Shown piece after piece: positions 34,916-43,785 of a stretch of 64,000 bases of DNA. The position numbers were made by a program, and so were the translations under genes. This DNA is from Geothrix limicola. GTDB lineage: Bacteria; Acidobacteriota; Holophagae; Holophagales; Holophagaceae. How positions within the stretch are numbered: position 1 is the stretch's first letter; each line of letters opens with the position of its first letter. The DNA is taken from positions 160,664 to 224,663 of the forward strand of contig NZ_BSDE01000007.1 in the NCBI RefSeq assembly GCF_030268085.1. Direction: 5' to 3'. The notes under the pieces are model-generated. The model made no database searches. It saw nothing but the letters and a program-made list of their open reading frames with translations, and had not been told where the DNA came from.

Positions 34916-37726
34916 ATGACCGAAGACCGCCTCTATCTCATCGATACCTTCGCCTTCATTTTTCGGGCCTACTTCGCCAATCCCCGGCTGAAGAACGGCG
35001 CGGCCTACACCTTCACGCGACTGGTGCTGCAGCTGCTGGAGAAGCACAAGCCCACGCACATCGCCTGCGTGTTCGACACGCCGGAGCCGACCTTCCGGCA
35101 CGAGATCTATCCCGAGTACAAGGCCAACCGCGACGCCATGCCCGAGGATCTGCGGCCCCAGATCCCCATGATCCGCCAGCTGGTGGAAGCTCTTAACATC
35201 CCCATCGTCGAGCTGCACGGCTATGAGGCGGACGACGTCATGGGCACCCTGGCCCGGGAATCCGCCGCCATGGGCCTGCCGGCGGTCATCGTGAGCCCCG
35301 ACAAGGATCTGCTGCAGTTGGTGAACGATGACCTGCGCATCCAGGTGCTGAACACGAAGGACGGCGAGGTCTGGCACGACCGCGAAGGCGTGAAGGCGCG
35401 CATGGGCGTCTGGCCCGAGCAGGTGGTGGACTACCTCAGCCTGCTGGGAGATGCATCCGACAATGTGAAGGGCGTGCCGGGCATCGGCGAAAAGGGCGCG
35501 GCCCAGTTGCTGGAGAAGTTCGGCAGTCTGGATGGCGTGATCGCCGCCAAGGGCGAGCTGAAGCCCAAGCAGCGCGAGGGCCTCGACCTGGCCCTCGACG
35601 CGGAATCGGGATGGCTGGAGCTCACGAAGCGCCTCGTCACGGTGGTGTCGGACCTCGAGCTTGCCCTGCATCCGAAGGACCTCGCCTACCCCGGCGTGGA
35701 TGAGGCCAAGGCCCGGGAGACCTTCAAGGCCCTGGGTTTCCAGACGCTCACCAAGGAGTTCACGCAAAGCGCCCAGCAGTCCGGCACGGCCCGGACCTAC
35801 CGGGCGGCGGCTTCGGTGGCCGACCTGGAAGCCGCCGTGGCCGCCTGCCGCGCCGCGGGCCGCTTCGGCCTCGACACGGAAACGACGAGCATCGATCCAA
35901 CCCGGGGCCACATCGTGGGCCTGAGCCTGGCCTGGGCGCCCAATGAAGGACTTTACGTGCCCCTGGCCCACCTCAAGCCCGCCACGGCCGACACGGAAGG
36001 TTCGCTGCCCGGTCTGCTGCCGGATTCGGGCCTGCCCGAGGCCATGCTGGACCTGCGCGGCGACGCCGTGGCCTTCTTCGCGGAGTTGGCGCCTCACCTG
36101 GATCCTCGCAACGTGCCTTTCGCCGAAGTCCGGCGCGTGCTGGCGCCGCTCTTCGCGGATGCGGCCATCGGGAAGTGTGGCCAGAACCTGAAGTACGACC
36201 TTCAGGTGCTGGCCCGTCATGGTCTTCCTGTGATCGGCTTGGCGGACGACAGCATGGTGCTCAGCTACGTGCTGGATAGTAGTTCCCGCCACAACCTGGA
36301 TGATCTCTCTGTGCGCCTGCTGGACGTGAAGCCCATCGCCTTCGAGGAGGTGGTGGGGAAGGGCAAGGCCCAGAAGCGCTTCGACGAGGCCGTGTTCGAG
36401 CAGGCCGTGCAGTACGCCGCCGAGGACGCGGACCTGGCCCTGCAGTTGTGCGACAAGCTGCGGGCGAAGATGGTCGACGAGCAGCTGAAGCGCCTTTACG
36501 CGGAGGTGGACCTGCCCCTGGTGGAGGTGCTGGCGGCCCTGGAAGGCCATGGCGTGCGTCTCGACCTCGCGGTTCTCGCCCAGCTCGCGGAGCGCATGCA
36601 CGCCGAACGCGAGCGCGCCCAGGCGCGCGTCGTCGAGCTCGCCGGCGAAGCCTTCAACCTGAACAGCCCCACCCAGCTGGGTGCGATCCTCTTCGGCAAG
36701 CTCGGCTACAAGCCCGTGAAGTTCACCGGCAAGACCAAGGCGCCGAGCACGGACGAGGATGTGCTGCAGGAACTGGCGGAGAAACAGGGGGCCGAGATCG
36801 CCAGTGAACTGCTGCGGCACCGGCAGATGGTGAAGCTGCTGGGCACCTACGTCGAGGCGCTGCCCCAGATGGTGAACCCCGTCACGGGGCGTGTGCACAC
36901 CAAGCTGCACGCGGCGGTGGTGGCGTCGGGGCGCCTGGCCTCCAACGATCCGAACCTGCAGAACATCCCCATCCGCACCGAGGAAGGCCGCGCCATCCGC
37001 GGCGCCTTCGTGCCCGAGCCGGGTTGGGTGCTGCTGGATGCCGATTACAGCCAGATCGAACTGCGCGTGGTCGCGGCCCTGGCCGAAGATCCCGTGCTCC
37101 TGGGCGCGTTCGCCGCCGGGGAGGACATCCACCGTCGCACCGCTTCGGAAGTCTTCAACGTGCCCATGGATCAGGTCACCTCCGACCAGCGTAGCGCTTC
37201 CAAGGCCGTGAATTTCGGGCTGCTCTACGGCCAGGGGGCCTTTGCGCTCGCCGCCAACATCGGGGTCAGCCAGAAGGAGGCGAAGGCCTTCATCGAACGT
37301 TACTTCGAGCGCATGCCCAAGGTGGCCGCCTGGATCGAGGGCGCCAAGGAGGAGGCCCTGTCCGAAGGGCTGGTACGCACGCATTGGGGCCGCATCCGCC
37401 GGATCCCTGAACTGGAAAGCCCCAACAAGCAGTTCCAGGCGGCGGGTCTGCGCGAGGCCGTGAACACCATCGTGCAGGGCACGGCCGCGGACCTCATGCG
37501 CCGCGCCATGGTGCGCCTGCACCGCAGCCTCCGGGCCTCGGGCCTGAAGGCGCGGCTGCTGCTGCAGGTCCACGACGAACTCCTCATGGAAGCGCCGCCG
37601 GAGGAAGTGGAACGCGCCGCCGCCCTGCTCAAGGAAGCCATGGAAGGGGCCGACGACCTGAGCCCCCTGGGTGTGAAACTGGCCGCTGAGGTGCGCAGGG
37701 GCCAGAGCTGGCTGGCCTGCAAATAA
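34916..37726 (+). CDS. polA: DNA polymerase I
   Basis: PolA fills gaps and removes RNA primers. The 936-aa protein has a 5'-3' exonuclease domain (about 1-290: YLIDTFAFIFRAYFA, YEADDVMGTLA, SPDKDLLQL, GVPGIGEKGA). A 3'-5' exonuclease domain follows (about 310-500) with the DTE motif in FGLDTETTSID, and the YAAEDADL motif, so proofreading looks intact. The polymerase domain has motif A DADYSQIELRVVAAL, the O-helix RSASKAVNFGLLYGQG and motif C LLQVHDELLMEAP. GGGGG lies just before the ATG. Confidence 0.98.
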   Translation: MTEDRLYLIDTFAFIFRAYFANPRLKNGAAYTFTRLVLQLLEKHKPTHIACVFDTPEPTFRHEIYPEYKANRDAMPEDLRPQIPMIRQLVEALNIPIVELHGYEADDVMGTLARESAAMGLPAVIVSPDKDLLQLVNDDLRIQVLNTKDGEVWHDREGVKARMGVWPEQVVDYLSLLGDASDNVKGVPGIGEKGAAQLLEKFGSLDGVIAAKGELKPKQREGLDLALDAESGWLELTKRLVTVVSDLELALHPKDLAYPGVDEAKARETFKALGFQTLTKEFTQSAQQSGTARTYRAAASVADLEAAVAACRAAGRFGLDTETTSIDPTRGHIVGLSLAWAPNEGLYVPLAHLKPATADTEGSLPGLLPDSGLPEAMLDLRGDAVAFFAELAPHLDPRNVPFAEVRRVLAPLFADAAIGKCGQNLKYDLQVLARHGLPVIGLADDSMVLSYVLDSSSRHNLDDLSVRLLDVKPIAFEEVVGKGKAQKRFDEAVFEQAVQYAAEDADLALQLCDKLRAKMVDEQLKRLYAEVDLPLVEVLAALEGHGVRLDLAVLAQLAERMHAERERAQARVVELAGEAFNLNSPTQLGAILFGKLGYKPVKFTGKTKAPSTDEDVLQELAEKQGAEIASELLRHRQMVKLLGTYVEALPQMVNPVTGRVHTKLHAAVVASGRLASNDPNLQNIPIRTEEGRAIRGAFVPEPGWVLLDADYSQIELRVVAALAEDPVLLGAFAAGEDIHRRTASEVFNVPMDQVTSDQRSASKAVNFGLLYGQGAFALAANIGVSQKEAKAFIERYFERMPKVAAWIEGAKEEALSEGLVRTHWGRIRRIPELESPNKQFQAAGLREAVNTIVQGTAADLMRRAMVRLHRSLRASGLKARLLLQVHDELLMEAPPEEVERAAALLKEAMEGADDLSPLGVKLAAEVRRGQSWLACK

Positions 37727-37894
37727 GGAGGCCCCGGGGCTGGTTTGACGTTTTGCAGGTGGGTGCCTCCGAATCTAACGATTTCCGGGGGTTTTGTGAC
37801 GTCTGCCCGGGCCCAAATTTAACGGGGAGGTCATGATTGGCGGATTCACTGCTTCGCACATCCCCATCCGAGTCCCCTTCCGGAGGAGCCGATC

Positions 37895-39013
37895 ATGAGC
37901 CAATACAACATCGCCTGGTTGCCCGGTGACGGCGTCGGCGTCGAGGTCATGGAGGCGGCGCGGATCTGCCTCGACGCGCTGAAATTCGACGCCCAGTACA
38001 CCCACGGGGACATCGGCTGGGAGTTCTGGTGCACCGAGGGCGAATCCTTCCCCCAGCGCACCATCGACCTGCTGAAGAACAGCCATGCGGCCATGTTCGG
38101 CGCCATCACCTCCAAGCCTGTGAAGGATGCCGAAGCTGAACTGGTGCCCGCCCTGAAGGGCAAGGGGCTCATCTATCGCAGCCCCATCGTGCGCATGCGC
38201 CAGATGTTCGACCTCTACACCTGCCTGCGGCCCTGCAAGGCCTACCCGGGCAACCCGCTGAACTACAAGGAAGGCATCGACATGGTGATCTTCCGCGAGA
38301 ACACGGAAGACTTATATTCCGGCGTAGAGTTCAGCCCCGTGCCCGACGAGCTGAAGGCCACGCTCAAGGCGCTAAGCAAGCCCTTCGGCCACTTCGCGGA
38401 CCTGCCGGGCGACCAGTTCGCCATTACCTGCAAGGTGAACACGATGAAGGGCTGCGACCGCATCATCCGTGCGGCCTTCGAATACGCCAAGACGTTCGGC
38501 TATCCCAAGGTCACGGTCATCCACAAAGCCAATGTCGTGCGCGCCACCGAGGGCATGTTCCTGGAGACGGGCAAGCGCATCGCGAAGGAGTACCCAGGTA
38601 TCGAGATGGACGATGCCAACGTCGACGCCATCACCATGTGGATGCTGAAGAACCCGAAGAACTACGGCGTGATGGTGGCGACCAACCTCTTCGGTGACAT
38701 CGTCAGCGACCTGGCGGCCCAGATGGTGGGCGGCCTGGGCTTCGGCTGCTCGGGCAACATCGGCGAAAAGCTGGCCGTGTTCGAGCCCAGCCACGGCAGC
38801 GCGCCGAAGTACGCGGGCCAGTACAAGGTGAACCCCATCGCCACCATCCTCGCCGCCAAGATGATGCTGGACTGGCTGGGCGAAACCCATAAGGGCAGCC
38901 GCCTCGAGAAGGCCGTGGCCGCGGTCATCGCCGATGGCCAGGTGCGCACCTACGACATGGGCGGCCAGGCCACCACGCTCGAAATGGGCGAGGCCATCGC
39001 GCGTAAGCTCTGA
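37895..39013 (+). CDS. Isocitrate/isopropylmalate-family dehydrogenase
   Basis: A 372-aa NAD(P)-dependent beta-decarboxylating dehydrogenase. It shows the substrate motif FRENTEDLYSGVEF (IDH/homoisocitrate-like rather than LeuB-like), the RPCKAYPGNP segment, the metal-binding TNLFGDIVSDLAAQMVGGLGF and the nucleotide-binding EPSHGSAPKYAGQYKVNP. Exact substrate (isocitrate, homoisocitrate, methylmalate) cannot be assigned. GGAGGAG precedes the ATG. It heads a run of five genes with a lyase, a CoA transferase and two aconitase-family subunits, with gaps of 7 bp and an overlap, so it acts in a dedicated pathway. Confidence 0.9.
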   Translation: MSQYNIAWLPGDGVGVEVMEAARICLDALKFDAQYTHGDIGWEFWCTEGESFPQRTIDLLKNSHAAMFGAITSKPVKDAEAELVPALKGKGLIYRSPIVRMRQMFDLYTCLRPCKAYPGNPLNYKEGIDMVIFRENTEDLYSGVEFSPVPDELKATLKALSKPFGHFADLPGDQFAITCKVNTMKGCDRIIRAAFEYAKTFGYPKVTVIHKANVVRATEGMFLETGKRIAKEYPGIEMDDANVDAITMWMLKNPKNYGVMVATNLFGDIVSDLAAQMVGGLGFGCSGNIGEKLAVFEPSHGSAPKYAGQYKVNPIATILAAKMMLDWLGETHKGSRLEKAVAAVIADGQVRTYDMGGQATTLEMGEAIARKL

Positions 39014-39020
39014 GGCTCCC

Positions 39021-39929
39021 ATGACGTCGATCCTCATTCACGAAGTCGGTCCCCGCGACGGTCTGCAGGCCGAAAGCGCGGTGGTGCCGAGGGAGATCAA
39101 GCTGGACTGGATCCGCCGCGTGGCGGATTCGGGTGTGGACATCGTCCAGGTGGGTTCCTTCGTGCGGGGCGACAAGATGCCCCAGATGGCCGATACCGAT
39201 GACTTGTTCCGCATCCTCTCGAAGGAAACCCACCGGGCGCTGCTGTCGGGCCTCGTGCTCAACGAGAAGGGGCTGGAGCGGGCCCTGGAGGTGGGCGTAC
39301 AGCTCATCTGCATGGGCGTGTCGGCTTCGGACACCCACAGCCGCAAGAACACCGGCATGAGCACGGAGGACGCCACCCGCCGCATCATCGCCACGGCGCT
39401 GGAAGCCAAGAAGGCCGGACGCAAGGTGCAGGTGAGCGTGCAGAGCGCCTTCGGCTGCGGCTTCGAGGGCGCCATCGACGAAGCGCGTGTCATGAGCATC
39501 GTCTCCACCTACCTCGACGCGGGACTGCGCTCCATCAGCCTGGCGGATACGGCGGGCCACGCCCATCCCGCTCAGGTGCGCCGCTACGTGCAGGAGGTGC
39601 TGGAACTGGATCCGGCGGCCGAAGTCACTGCCCACATCCACGACACCTACGGTCTGGGCATGGCCAGCGTCTATGCGGCCATGGAGGCCGGCGCCAGGGC
39701 CATCGAGACCAGCTTCGGCGGGCTCGGCGGCTGCCCCTTCACCAAGGTCGCCGCGGGCAACGTGGCGACGGAGGACTTGGTGCATGGCCTGCAGCGCACG
39801 GGCCAGCGTCTGGACATCGACCTGGCGGCCCTCATCGGTGTCAGCAAGGATGTGGCCCGTCATTTCGGTCGCGAACTTCCCGGCTGTGTCTACAAGACCG
39901 GCCCCATTCAATCGAAGGCCATGGCATGA
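39021..39929 (+). CDS. Hydroxymethylglutaryl-CoA lyase-like enzyme
   Basis: A 302-aa DRE-TIM metallolyase. It has EVGPRDGLQ at the N-terminus (metal Asp and catalytic Arg), SLADTAGHAHP, HIHDTYGLGMA with metal His residues, and the HMGL signature loop GGLGGCPF containing the catalytic Cys. The fold cleaves 3-hydroxy-3-methylacyl-CoA to acetyl-CoA plus a keto acid. Given the neighbours, an analogous substrate such as citramalyl-CoA is possible. Its end overlaps the CoA transferase start (ATGA). The start at 39021 follows a GAGG site, 7 bp after the dehydrogenase stop. Confidence 0.88.
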   Translation: MTSILIHEVGPRDGLQAESAVVPREIKLDWIRRVADSGVDIVQVGSFVRGDKMPQMADTDDLFRILSKETHRALLSGLVLNEKGLERALEVGVQLICMGVSASDTHSRKNTGMSTEDATRRIIATALEAKKAGRKVQVSVQSAFGCGFEGAIDEARVMSIVSTYLDAGLRSISLADTAGHAHPAQVRRYVQEVLELDPAAEVTAHIHDTYGLGMASVYAAMEAGARAIETSFGGLGGCPFTKVAAGNVATEDLVHGLQRTGQRLDIDLAALIGVSKDVARHFGRELPGCVYKTGPIQSKAMA

Positions 39930-41125
39930 GCAAGAAAATCCTCGAAGGCATCAAGGTTCTGGACCTCACGAACGTGCTGTCCGGGCCCTTCACAACGCTG
40001 CACCTGGCGCTGCTCGGCGCCGAGGTCATCAAGGTGGAGAACCCGAAAGACGGCGACTTGGCCCGCAAGCTGGGCATCCTTCCGGATCTGAACAAGAAGC
40101 TCATGGGCACCAGCTTCCTGGCCCAGAACTGCAACAAGCTCTCCATCACGCTCAACACCAAGTCGCCCGAGGGCAAGGAGCTCTTCCGCAAGCTGGTGAA
40201 GGACGCGGACGTGCTGGTGGAGAACTTCCGTCCCGGCGTCATGGACCGTCTGGGGATCGGCTACAAGGCGCTGGCAGAGATCAATTCGAAGCTCATCTAC
40301 TGCGCCATTTCGGGCTTCGGCCAGACGGGGCCGGACGCCCTCAAGCCCGCCTACGACCAGATCATCCAGGGCCTCTCGGGCGAGATGGCGGTGAACGGCG
40401 ACGAGCGACTGAATCCCCTGCGCACGGGCTTTCCCGTCTGCGACACGGTGGGCGGGCTCAACGCGGCCTTCGCCGTCATGGCGGCCCTCTTCCACCGGGA
40501 ACGGACAGGCGAAGGGCAGTTCATCGACGTGGCGCTGCTGGACAGCATCATGCCCCTCATGGGCTGGGTGGCGGCCAACCTGCTCATCGGCGGCGAACAG
40601 CCCGTGCTCATGGGCAACGACAACTTCACGGCGGCACCCAGCGGCACCTTCCGGACCCAGGACGGCCACATCAACATCGCGGCCAACAAGCAGGAGCAGT
40701 GGGAGGCCGTCTGCGACGTGCTCGACCTTCCTGAACTGAAGACGGATCCCCGCTTCCAGGAGCGCGACACCCGCAAGAAGAACCGTGGGGCGTTGACACC
40801 GTTGTTGGAAGCTCGGTTGGCCCAGAAACCTACCGGTTTCTGGGTTGAAGCATTGAACGCGAAGGATGTGCCCAGTGGGAACATCCTCAGCCTGGAGGAG
40901 GCGCTGCGCCAACCCCAGGTGCAGCATCGGAAGGTGCTCCAGAAGGTGCCTGTGGCGGGCGTCGGCGAGGTGGAGGTCTTTGGCCTCACGGCGCTCTTCG
41001 ACAAAACGCCGGGCTCGGTGGACGCGCCGCCCCCCGCGCTCGGCGAGCACAACGCGCGGATCTATGGGGCATTGGGGCTTTCCGAAGGCGAGCAGGCTGA
41101 ACTGAAATCCAAAGGCGTCATCTAG
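39926..41125 (+). CDS. Class III (CaiB/BaiF-type) CoA transferase
   Basis: A 399-aa family III CoA transferase, which moves CoA between carboxylic acids through an aspartyl-CoA intermediate. Motifs include VLDLTNVLSGPFTT, LGAEVIKVENPKDGD, NFRPGVMDRLG, ISGFGQTGP and the PAYDQIIQGLSGEM segment carrying the catalytic Asp. Domain order and length are normal. Translationally coupled to the lyase upstream, so it probably makes that enzyme's CoA-thioester substrate, or takes CoA off its product if the pathway runs in reverse. Confidence 0.92.
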   Translation: MSKKILEGIKVLDLTNVLSGPFTTLHLALLGAEVIKVENPKDGDLARKLGILPDLNKKLMGTSFLAQNCNKLSITLNTKSPEGKELFRKLVKDADVLVENFRPGVMDRLGIGYKALAEINSKLIYCAISGFGQTGPDALKPAYDQIIQGLSGEMAVNGDERLNPLRTGFPVCDTVGGLNAAFAVMAALFHRERTGEGQFIDVALLDSIMPLMGWVAANLLIGGEQPVLMGNDNFTAAPSGTFRTQDGHINIAANKQEQWEAVCDVLDLPELKTDPRFQERDTRKKNRGALTPLLEARLAQKPTGFWVEALNAKDVPSGNILSLEEALRQPQVQHRKVLQKVPVAGVGEVEVFGLTALFDKTPGSVDAPPPALGEHNARIYGALGLSEGEQAELKSKGVI

Positions 41126-41133
41126 GAGGTCGT

Positions 41134-42423
41134 ATGGGTATGACGGTGGTTGAAAAGATCCTGGCCCGGGCGGCGGGCCTACCCTCCGTGAAGGTGGGCG
41201 ACGTGGTGGAGCCCCAGGTGGACCTGGCCATGTCCCACGAGAACGCGGCGCTGGTGATCAACCAGTTCCAGGAGGTGTTCCAGGGCACGGGCCTGGCACC
41301 CAAGGTCTGGGACCCTTCGAAGATCGCTATCATCTTCGATCACCGCGTGCCCGCGGAGTCGCCGAAGACCGCCACCAATCACAAGAAGATCCGCGACTTC
41401 GTGAAGGCGAACGGCATCACCAAGTTCCACGACGTGCGCGGCGACGTGGGCGGCATCTGCCACCAGATCCTGCCCGAATACGGCTACGTGCGTCCGGGCT
41501 TCGTGGTGCTGGGCACGGATTCCCACACCACCAGCCATGGCGCGCTGGGCGCCTTCAGCTTCGGCGTGGGGGCCACGGAGATGGCTTCGGCCTGGGCCTT
41601 GGGCATCGCCGTCAACATTGAAGTGCCCGCGACCATCAAGGTGGTGGTGAAGGGCGAATTCCCGCCCATGGTGGGCCCGAAGGATCTGATCCTGCACCTC
41701 ATCGGTAAGCTCACGGCCCAGGGCGCCAACTTCAAGGTGCTGGAATTCCACGGCGAGACCATTCGCAAGATGAGCACCAGCGGCCGCATCGCCATCTGCA
41801 ACATGAGCGTGGAAGCGGGCGCCACGTCGGGCATCGTGCCCGGTGACGAGGAGACGGTGCGCTACCTGCGCGAAGAAGCGGGCGTCACGGAGGCGATCCC
41901 CTGCGTCACGCCGGATGCGGACGCGGCCTACGTGCAGACGGTGGAGATCGACGTCTCCAATCTGGCGCCCCAGATCGCCTGCCCGCACATGGTCGACAAC
42001 GTGAAGCCCATCGATCAGGTGCTGGGCACCAAGATCCAGCAGATCGTCATCGGCAGCTGCACCAACGGCCGCCTCGACGATCTGGAGCAGGCCGCAGACA
42101 TCCTGCGCGGCAAGAAGGTGGCCGAAGGCACGCGCATGCTGGTGTTCCCGGCCTCCAGCAAGATCTTTGCGAAGGCCTTGGACAAGGGGCTCATCCATGA
42201 CCTGATGAAGGCCGGCGCCGTGGTGATGAACTCCGGCTGCGGGCCCTGCCTGGGGGTGCACGAGGGCGCGCTGGGCGATGGCGAGACCGCGCTCAGCACG
42301 ACGAACCGCAACTTCAAGGGCCGCATGGGCAACCCCACGGGCTTCGTCTACCTCTGCAGCCCCGCCGTGGCCGCCGCTTCGGCCATCACCGGCGTCATCA
42401 CCGATCCCCGCAATTCGAACTGA
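41134..42423 (+). CDS. Aconitase/isopropylmalate isomerase-family large subunit
   Basis: A 429-aa LeuC-like hydro-lyase subunit with a [4Fe-4S] cluster. Cluster ligands are visible in GSCTNGR and NSGCGPCLG. Other motifs are FDHRVP, GTDSHTTSHGALGAFSFGVGATE and SVEAGATSGIVPGDE. It belongs to the two-subunit LeuC/HACN group, and the natural substrate (isopropylmalate, homocitrate, methylmalate) is undecided. AGGAGGT lies only about 4 nt before the ATG at 41134, so the ATG at 41140 is an alternative start. It is 8 bp after the CoA transferase and separated from its small subunit by a palindromic repeat. Confidence 0.92.
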   Translation: MGMTVVEKILARAAGLPSVKVGDVVEPQVDLAMSHENAALVINQFQEVFQGTGLAPKVWDPSKIAIIFDHRVPAESPKTATNHKKIRDFVKANGITKFHDVRGDVGGICHQILPEYGYVRPGFVVLGTDSHTTSHGALGAFSFGVGATEMASAWALGIAVNIEVPATIKVVVKGEFPPMVGPKDLILHLIGKLTAQGANFKVLEFHGETIRKMSTSGRIAICNMSVEAGATSGIVPGDEETVRYLREEAGVTEAIPCVTPDADAAYVQTVEIDVSNLAPQIACPHMVDNVKPIDQVLGTKIQQIVIGSCTNGRLDDLEQAADILRGKKVAEGTRMLVFPASSKIFAKALDKGLIHDLMKAGAVVMNSGCGPCLGVHEGALGDGETALSTTNRNFKGRMGNPTGFVYLCSPAVAAASAITGVITDPRNSN

Positions 42424-42530
42424 TCCACCACGGAGGCACGGAGGGCACTGAGAACTGAACACGGAGAAAACCAATGAATGGACTTCTTCTCCGTGACGCT
42501 TCCGTGCTTTCCGTGTCTCCGTGGTGAAGC
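42424..42530. repeat. Palindromic intergenic repeat with nested hairpins
   Basis: The outer arms CACCACGGAGGCACGGA (42426-42442) and TCCGTGTCTCCGTGGTG (42510-42526) are complementary at 16 of 17 positions. Inside, CACGGAGAA (42460-42468) and TTCTCCGTG (42487-42495) pair perfectly. CGGAG/CTCCG words recur throughout. This looks like a REP/MITE-type element inserted between the large and small aconitase-like subunit genes, with no coding content. Confidence 0.85.
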
Positions 42531-42552
42531 CTTCCTTTAGACGGAGACTCCC

Positions 42553-43047
42553 ATGCCGAAGGTCATCATCAAGCTCGAGAACGACATCAGCACCGACGAC
42601 ATCTACCCGGGCCGCTTCATGGCCACGGTGCTGCCCACGGAAACGCCCCAGTTCGCCTTCTTCGACCGCACGGAGTTCAACGCGCAACTGAAGGCCAAGA
42701 CCTTTCCGGCGGGATCGATCATCGTCGGCGGCGAGAACTTCGGCTGCGGCTCCAGCCGCGAGCAGGCCTGCTCCACGCTCAAGGGCCACGAGGTGGCCGT
42801 GGTGGCCAAAAGCATCTCGCGCATCTTCCTGCAGAACAGCATCAACCTCGGCCTGCAGGTCGTGATCTGCCCGGGCATCGAGGCCAGCGAGGGCGACGAG
42901 CTGGAGATCACGGCTGACCAGGTGTTCAACAAAACCACGGGCAAGGCTTTCGCACAGGTGAAGCTGCCCGCCGCGCGCAAAGGCATCATGGATGCGGGTG
43001 GACTCATCCCCTACACCCGTGCCCGTCTGATGGCCAAGCAGGCCTGA
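42553..43047 (+). CDS. Aconitase/isopropylmalate isomerase-family small subunit
   Basis: A 164-aa LeuD-like swivelling-domain subunit. It has the motifs NDISTDDIYPGRFM near the N-terminus (substrate-recognition loop), GGENFGCGSSREQA (near 57-71) and ISRIFLQNSINLGL. The PGRF loop is closer to homoaconitase or archaeal-type enzymes than to canonical LeuD, so substrate is open. ACGGAGA precedes the ATG. Partner of the large subunit upstream. Confidence 0.92.
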   Translation: MPKVIIKLENDISTDDIYPGRFMATVLPTETPQFAFFDRTEFNAQLKAKTFPAGSIIVGGENFGCGSSREQACSTLKGHEVAVVAKSISRIFLQNSINLGLQVVICPGIEASEGDELEITADQVFNKTTGKAFAQVKLPAARKGIMDAGGLIPYTRARLMAKQA

Positions 43048-43064
43048 AGACCTTCGCCATGACG

Positions 43065-43097
43065 AGATCGCCCGGCACCTGCCGGGCGATCTTGTTT
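43065..43097 (+). terminator. Terminator between the leuD-like gene and tpx
   Basis: AGATCGCCCGGCA (43065-43077) and TGCCGGGCGATCT (43080-43092) are perfect complements, followed by TGTTT on the plus strand. It lies between two convergent genes, ends at the tpx stop codon, and could serve both. Confidence 0.85.
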
Positions 43098-43641
43098 ACT
43101 CCGTCGTCTCGAGGGCGTCTTCGGGGCAGGGGTGGTGGTGGTTGCGGATGGCGTGGATGGCCAGCTCGTAATCCGGCTCGCGGGTGAGCTCGGGCACGAG
43201 CTCCGTGTGCAGCACGGTACCGTTCTCGTCCAGCGAGACCACCGCCCGCGCGAAGAGGCCGCGCATGGGCCCGTCGACCAGGGTGACACCGAAGGCCTGG
43301 CCGAATTCGGGATGGCGGAAGGCCGAGGCCGGCTCCGCACGCTCCAGGCCCTGGGTCCCGCAGAAGAGGTTCTGAGCGAAGGGCAGGTCCATGGACACGC
43401 AGAGCAGCACCGTGTCGCTCAGGTCGGCGGTCAGGGCGTTGAAGGTGAGCATGCTCTGGGCGCAGGTGGCCGTGTCCAGGCTCGGGAAGATGCTGAGCAC
43501 CACCCGTTTTCCCTCCAGGTCCACGCTGCTGACCTCGCTGAGATCGGTGCGGGTGAGGGTGAAGGGGGGCGTCGCATGTCCCGGCAGGGGCAGTTCGCCG
43601 CAGGTATGAATGGGGTTCCCGTTGAGGGTGAGGGTCGCCAT
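43096..43641 (-). CDS. tpx: Thiol peroxidase (Tpx) with extended C-terminus
   Basis: An atypical 2-Cys peroxiredoxin that reduces peroxides using thioredoxin. It begins with LTLNGNPIHTCG. The peroxidatic Cys is C60 in PSLDTATC, and the resolving-type Cys is C94 in DLPFAQNLFC. GPMRGLFARAVVSLDENG and HTELVPELTREPDYE are typical Tpx. At 181 aa it is about 15 residues longer than common Tpx, with a tail rich in His plus a Cys-Pro (HHHPCP). GGGAGG precedes the ATG at 43641. Confidence 0.94.
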   Translation of the reverse strand: MATLTLNGNPIHTCGELPLPGHATPPFTLTRTDLSEVSSVDLEGKRVVLSIFPSLDTATCAQSMLTFNALTADLSDTVLLCVSMDLPFAQNLFCGTQGLERAEPASAFRHPEFGQAFGVTLVDGPMRGLFARAVVSLDENGTVLHTELVPELTREPDYELAIHAIRNHHHPCPEDALETTE

Positions 43642-43785
43642 GGGGTCCTCCCGGCGGGCCCATCCTACTCCCATCGCCGGAACCCGGTGAGCAGGTTCTT
43701 GATCTCGCGGACGGTCACCCCCGGAATCCACCGGTTCGCCCCAGCCTCCCTGGTGGGAACCCCTTCGATCAACTAGGCTTTGGGC

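Noticed and set aside
34802..37573. A 923-codon open frame antisense to polA
   Set aside because: It mirrors the codon structure of polA and shows no protein family features.
37727..37894. A promoter or terminator between polA and the dehydrogenase gene
   Set aside because: There is a TTGACG and a GGAGGC/GCCTCC dyad, but no properly spaced -10 or T-run.
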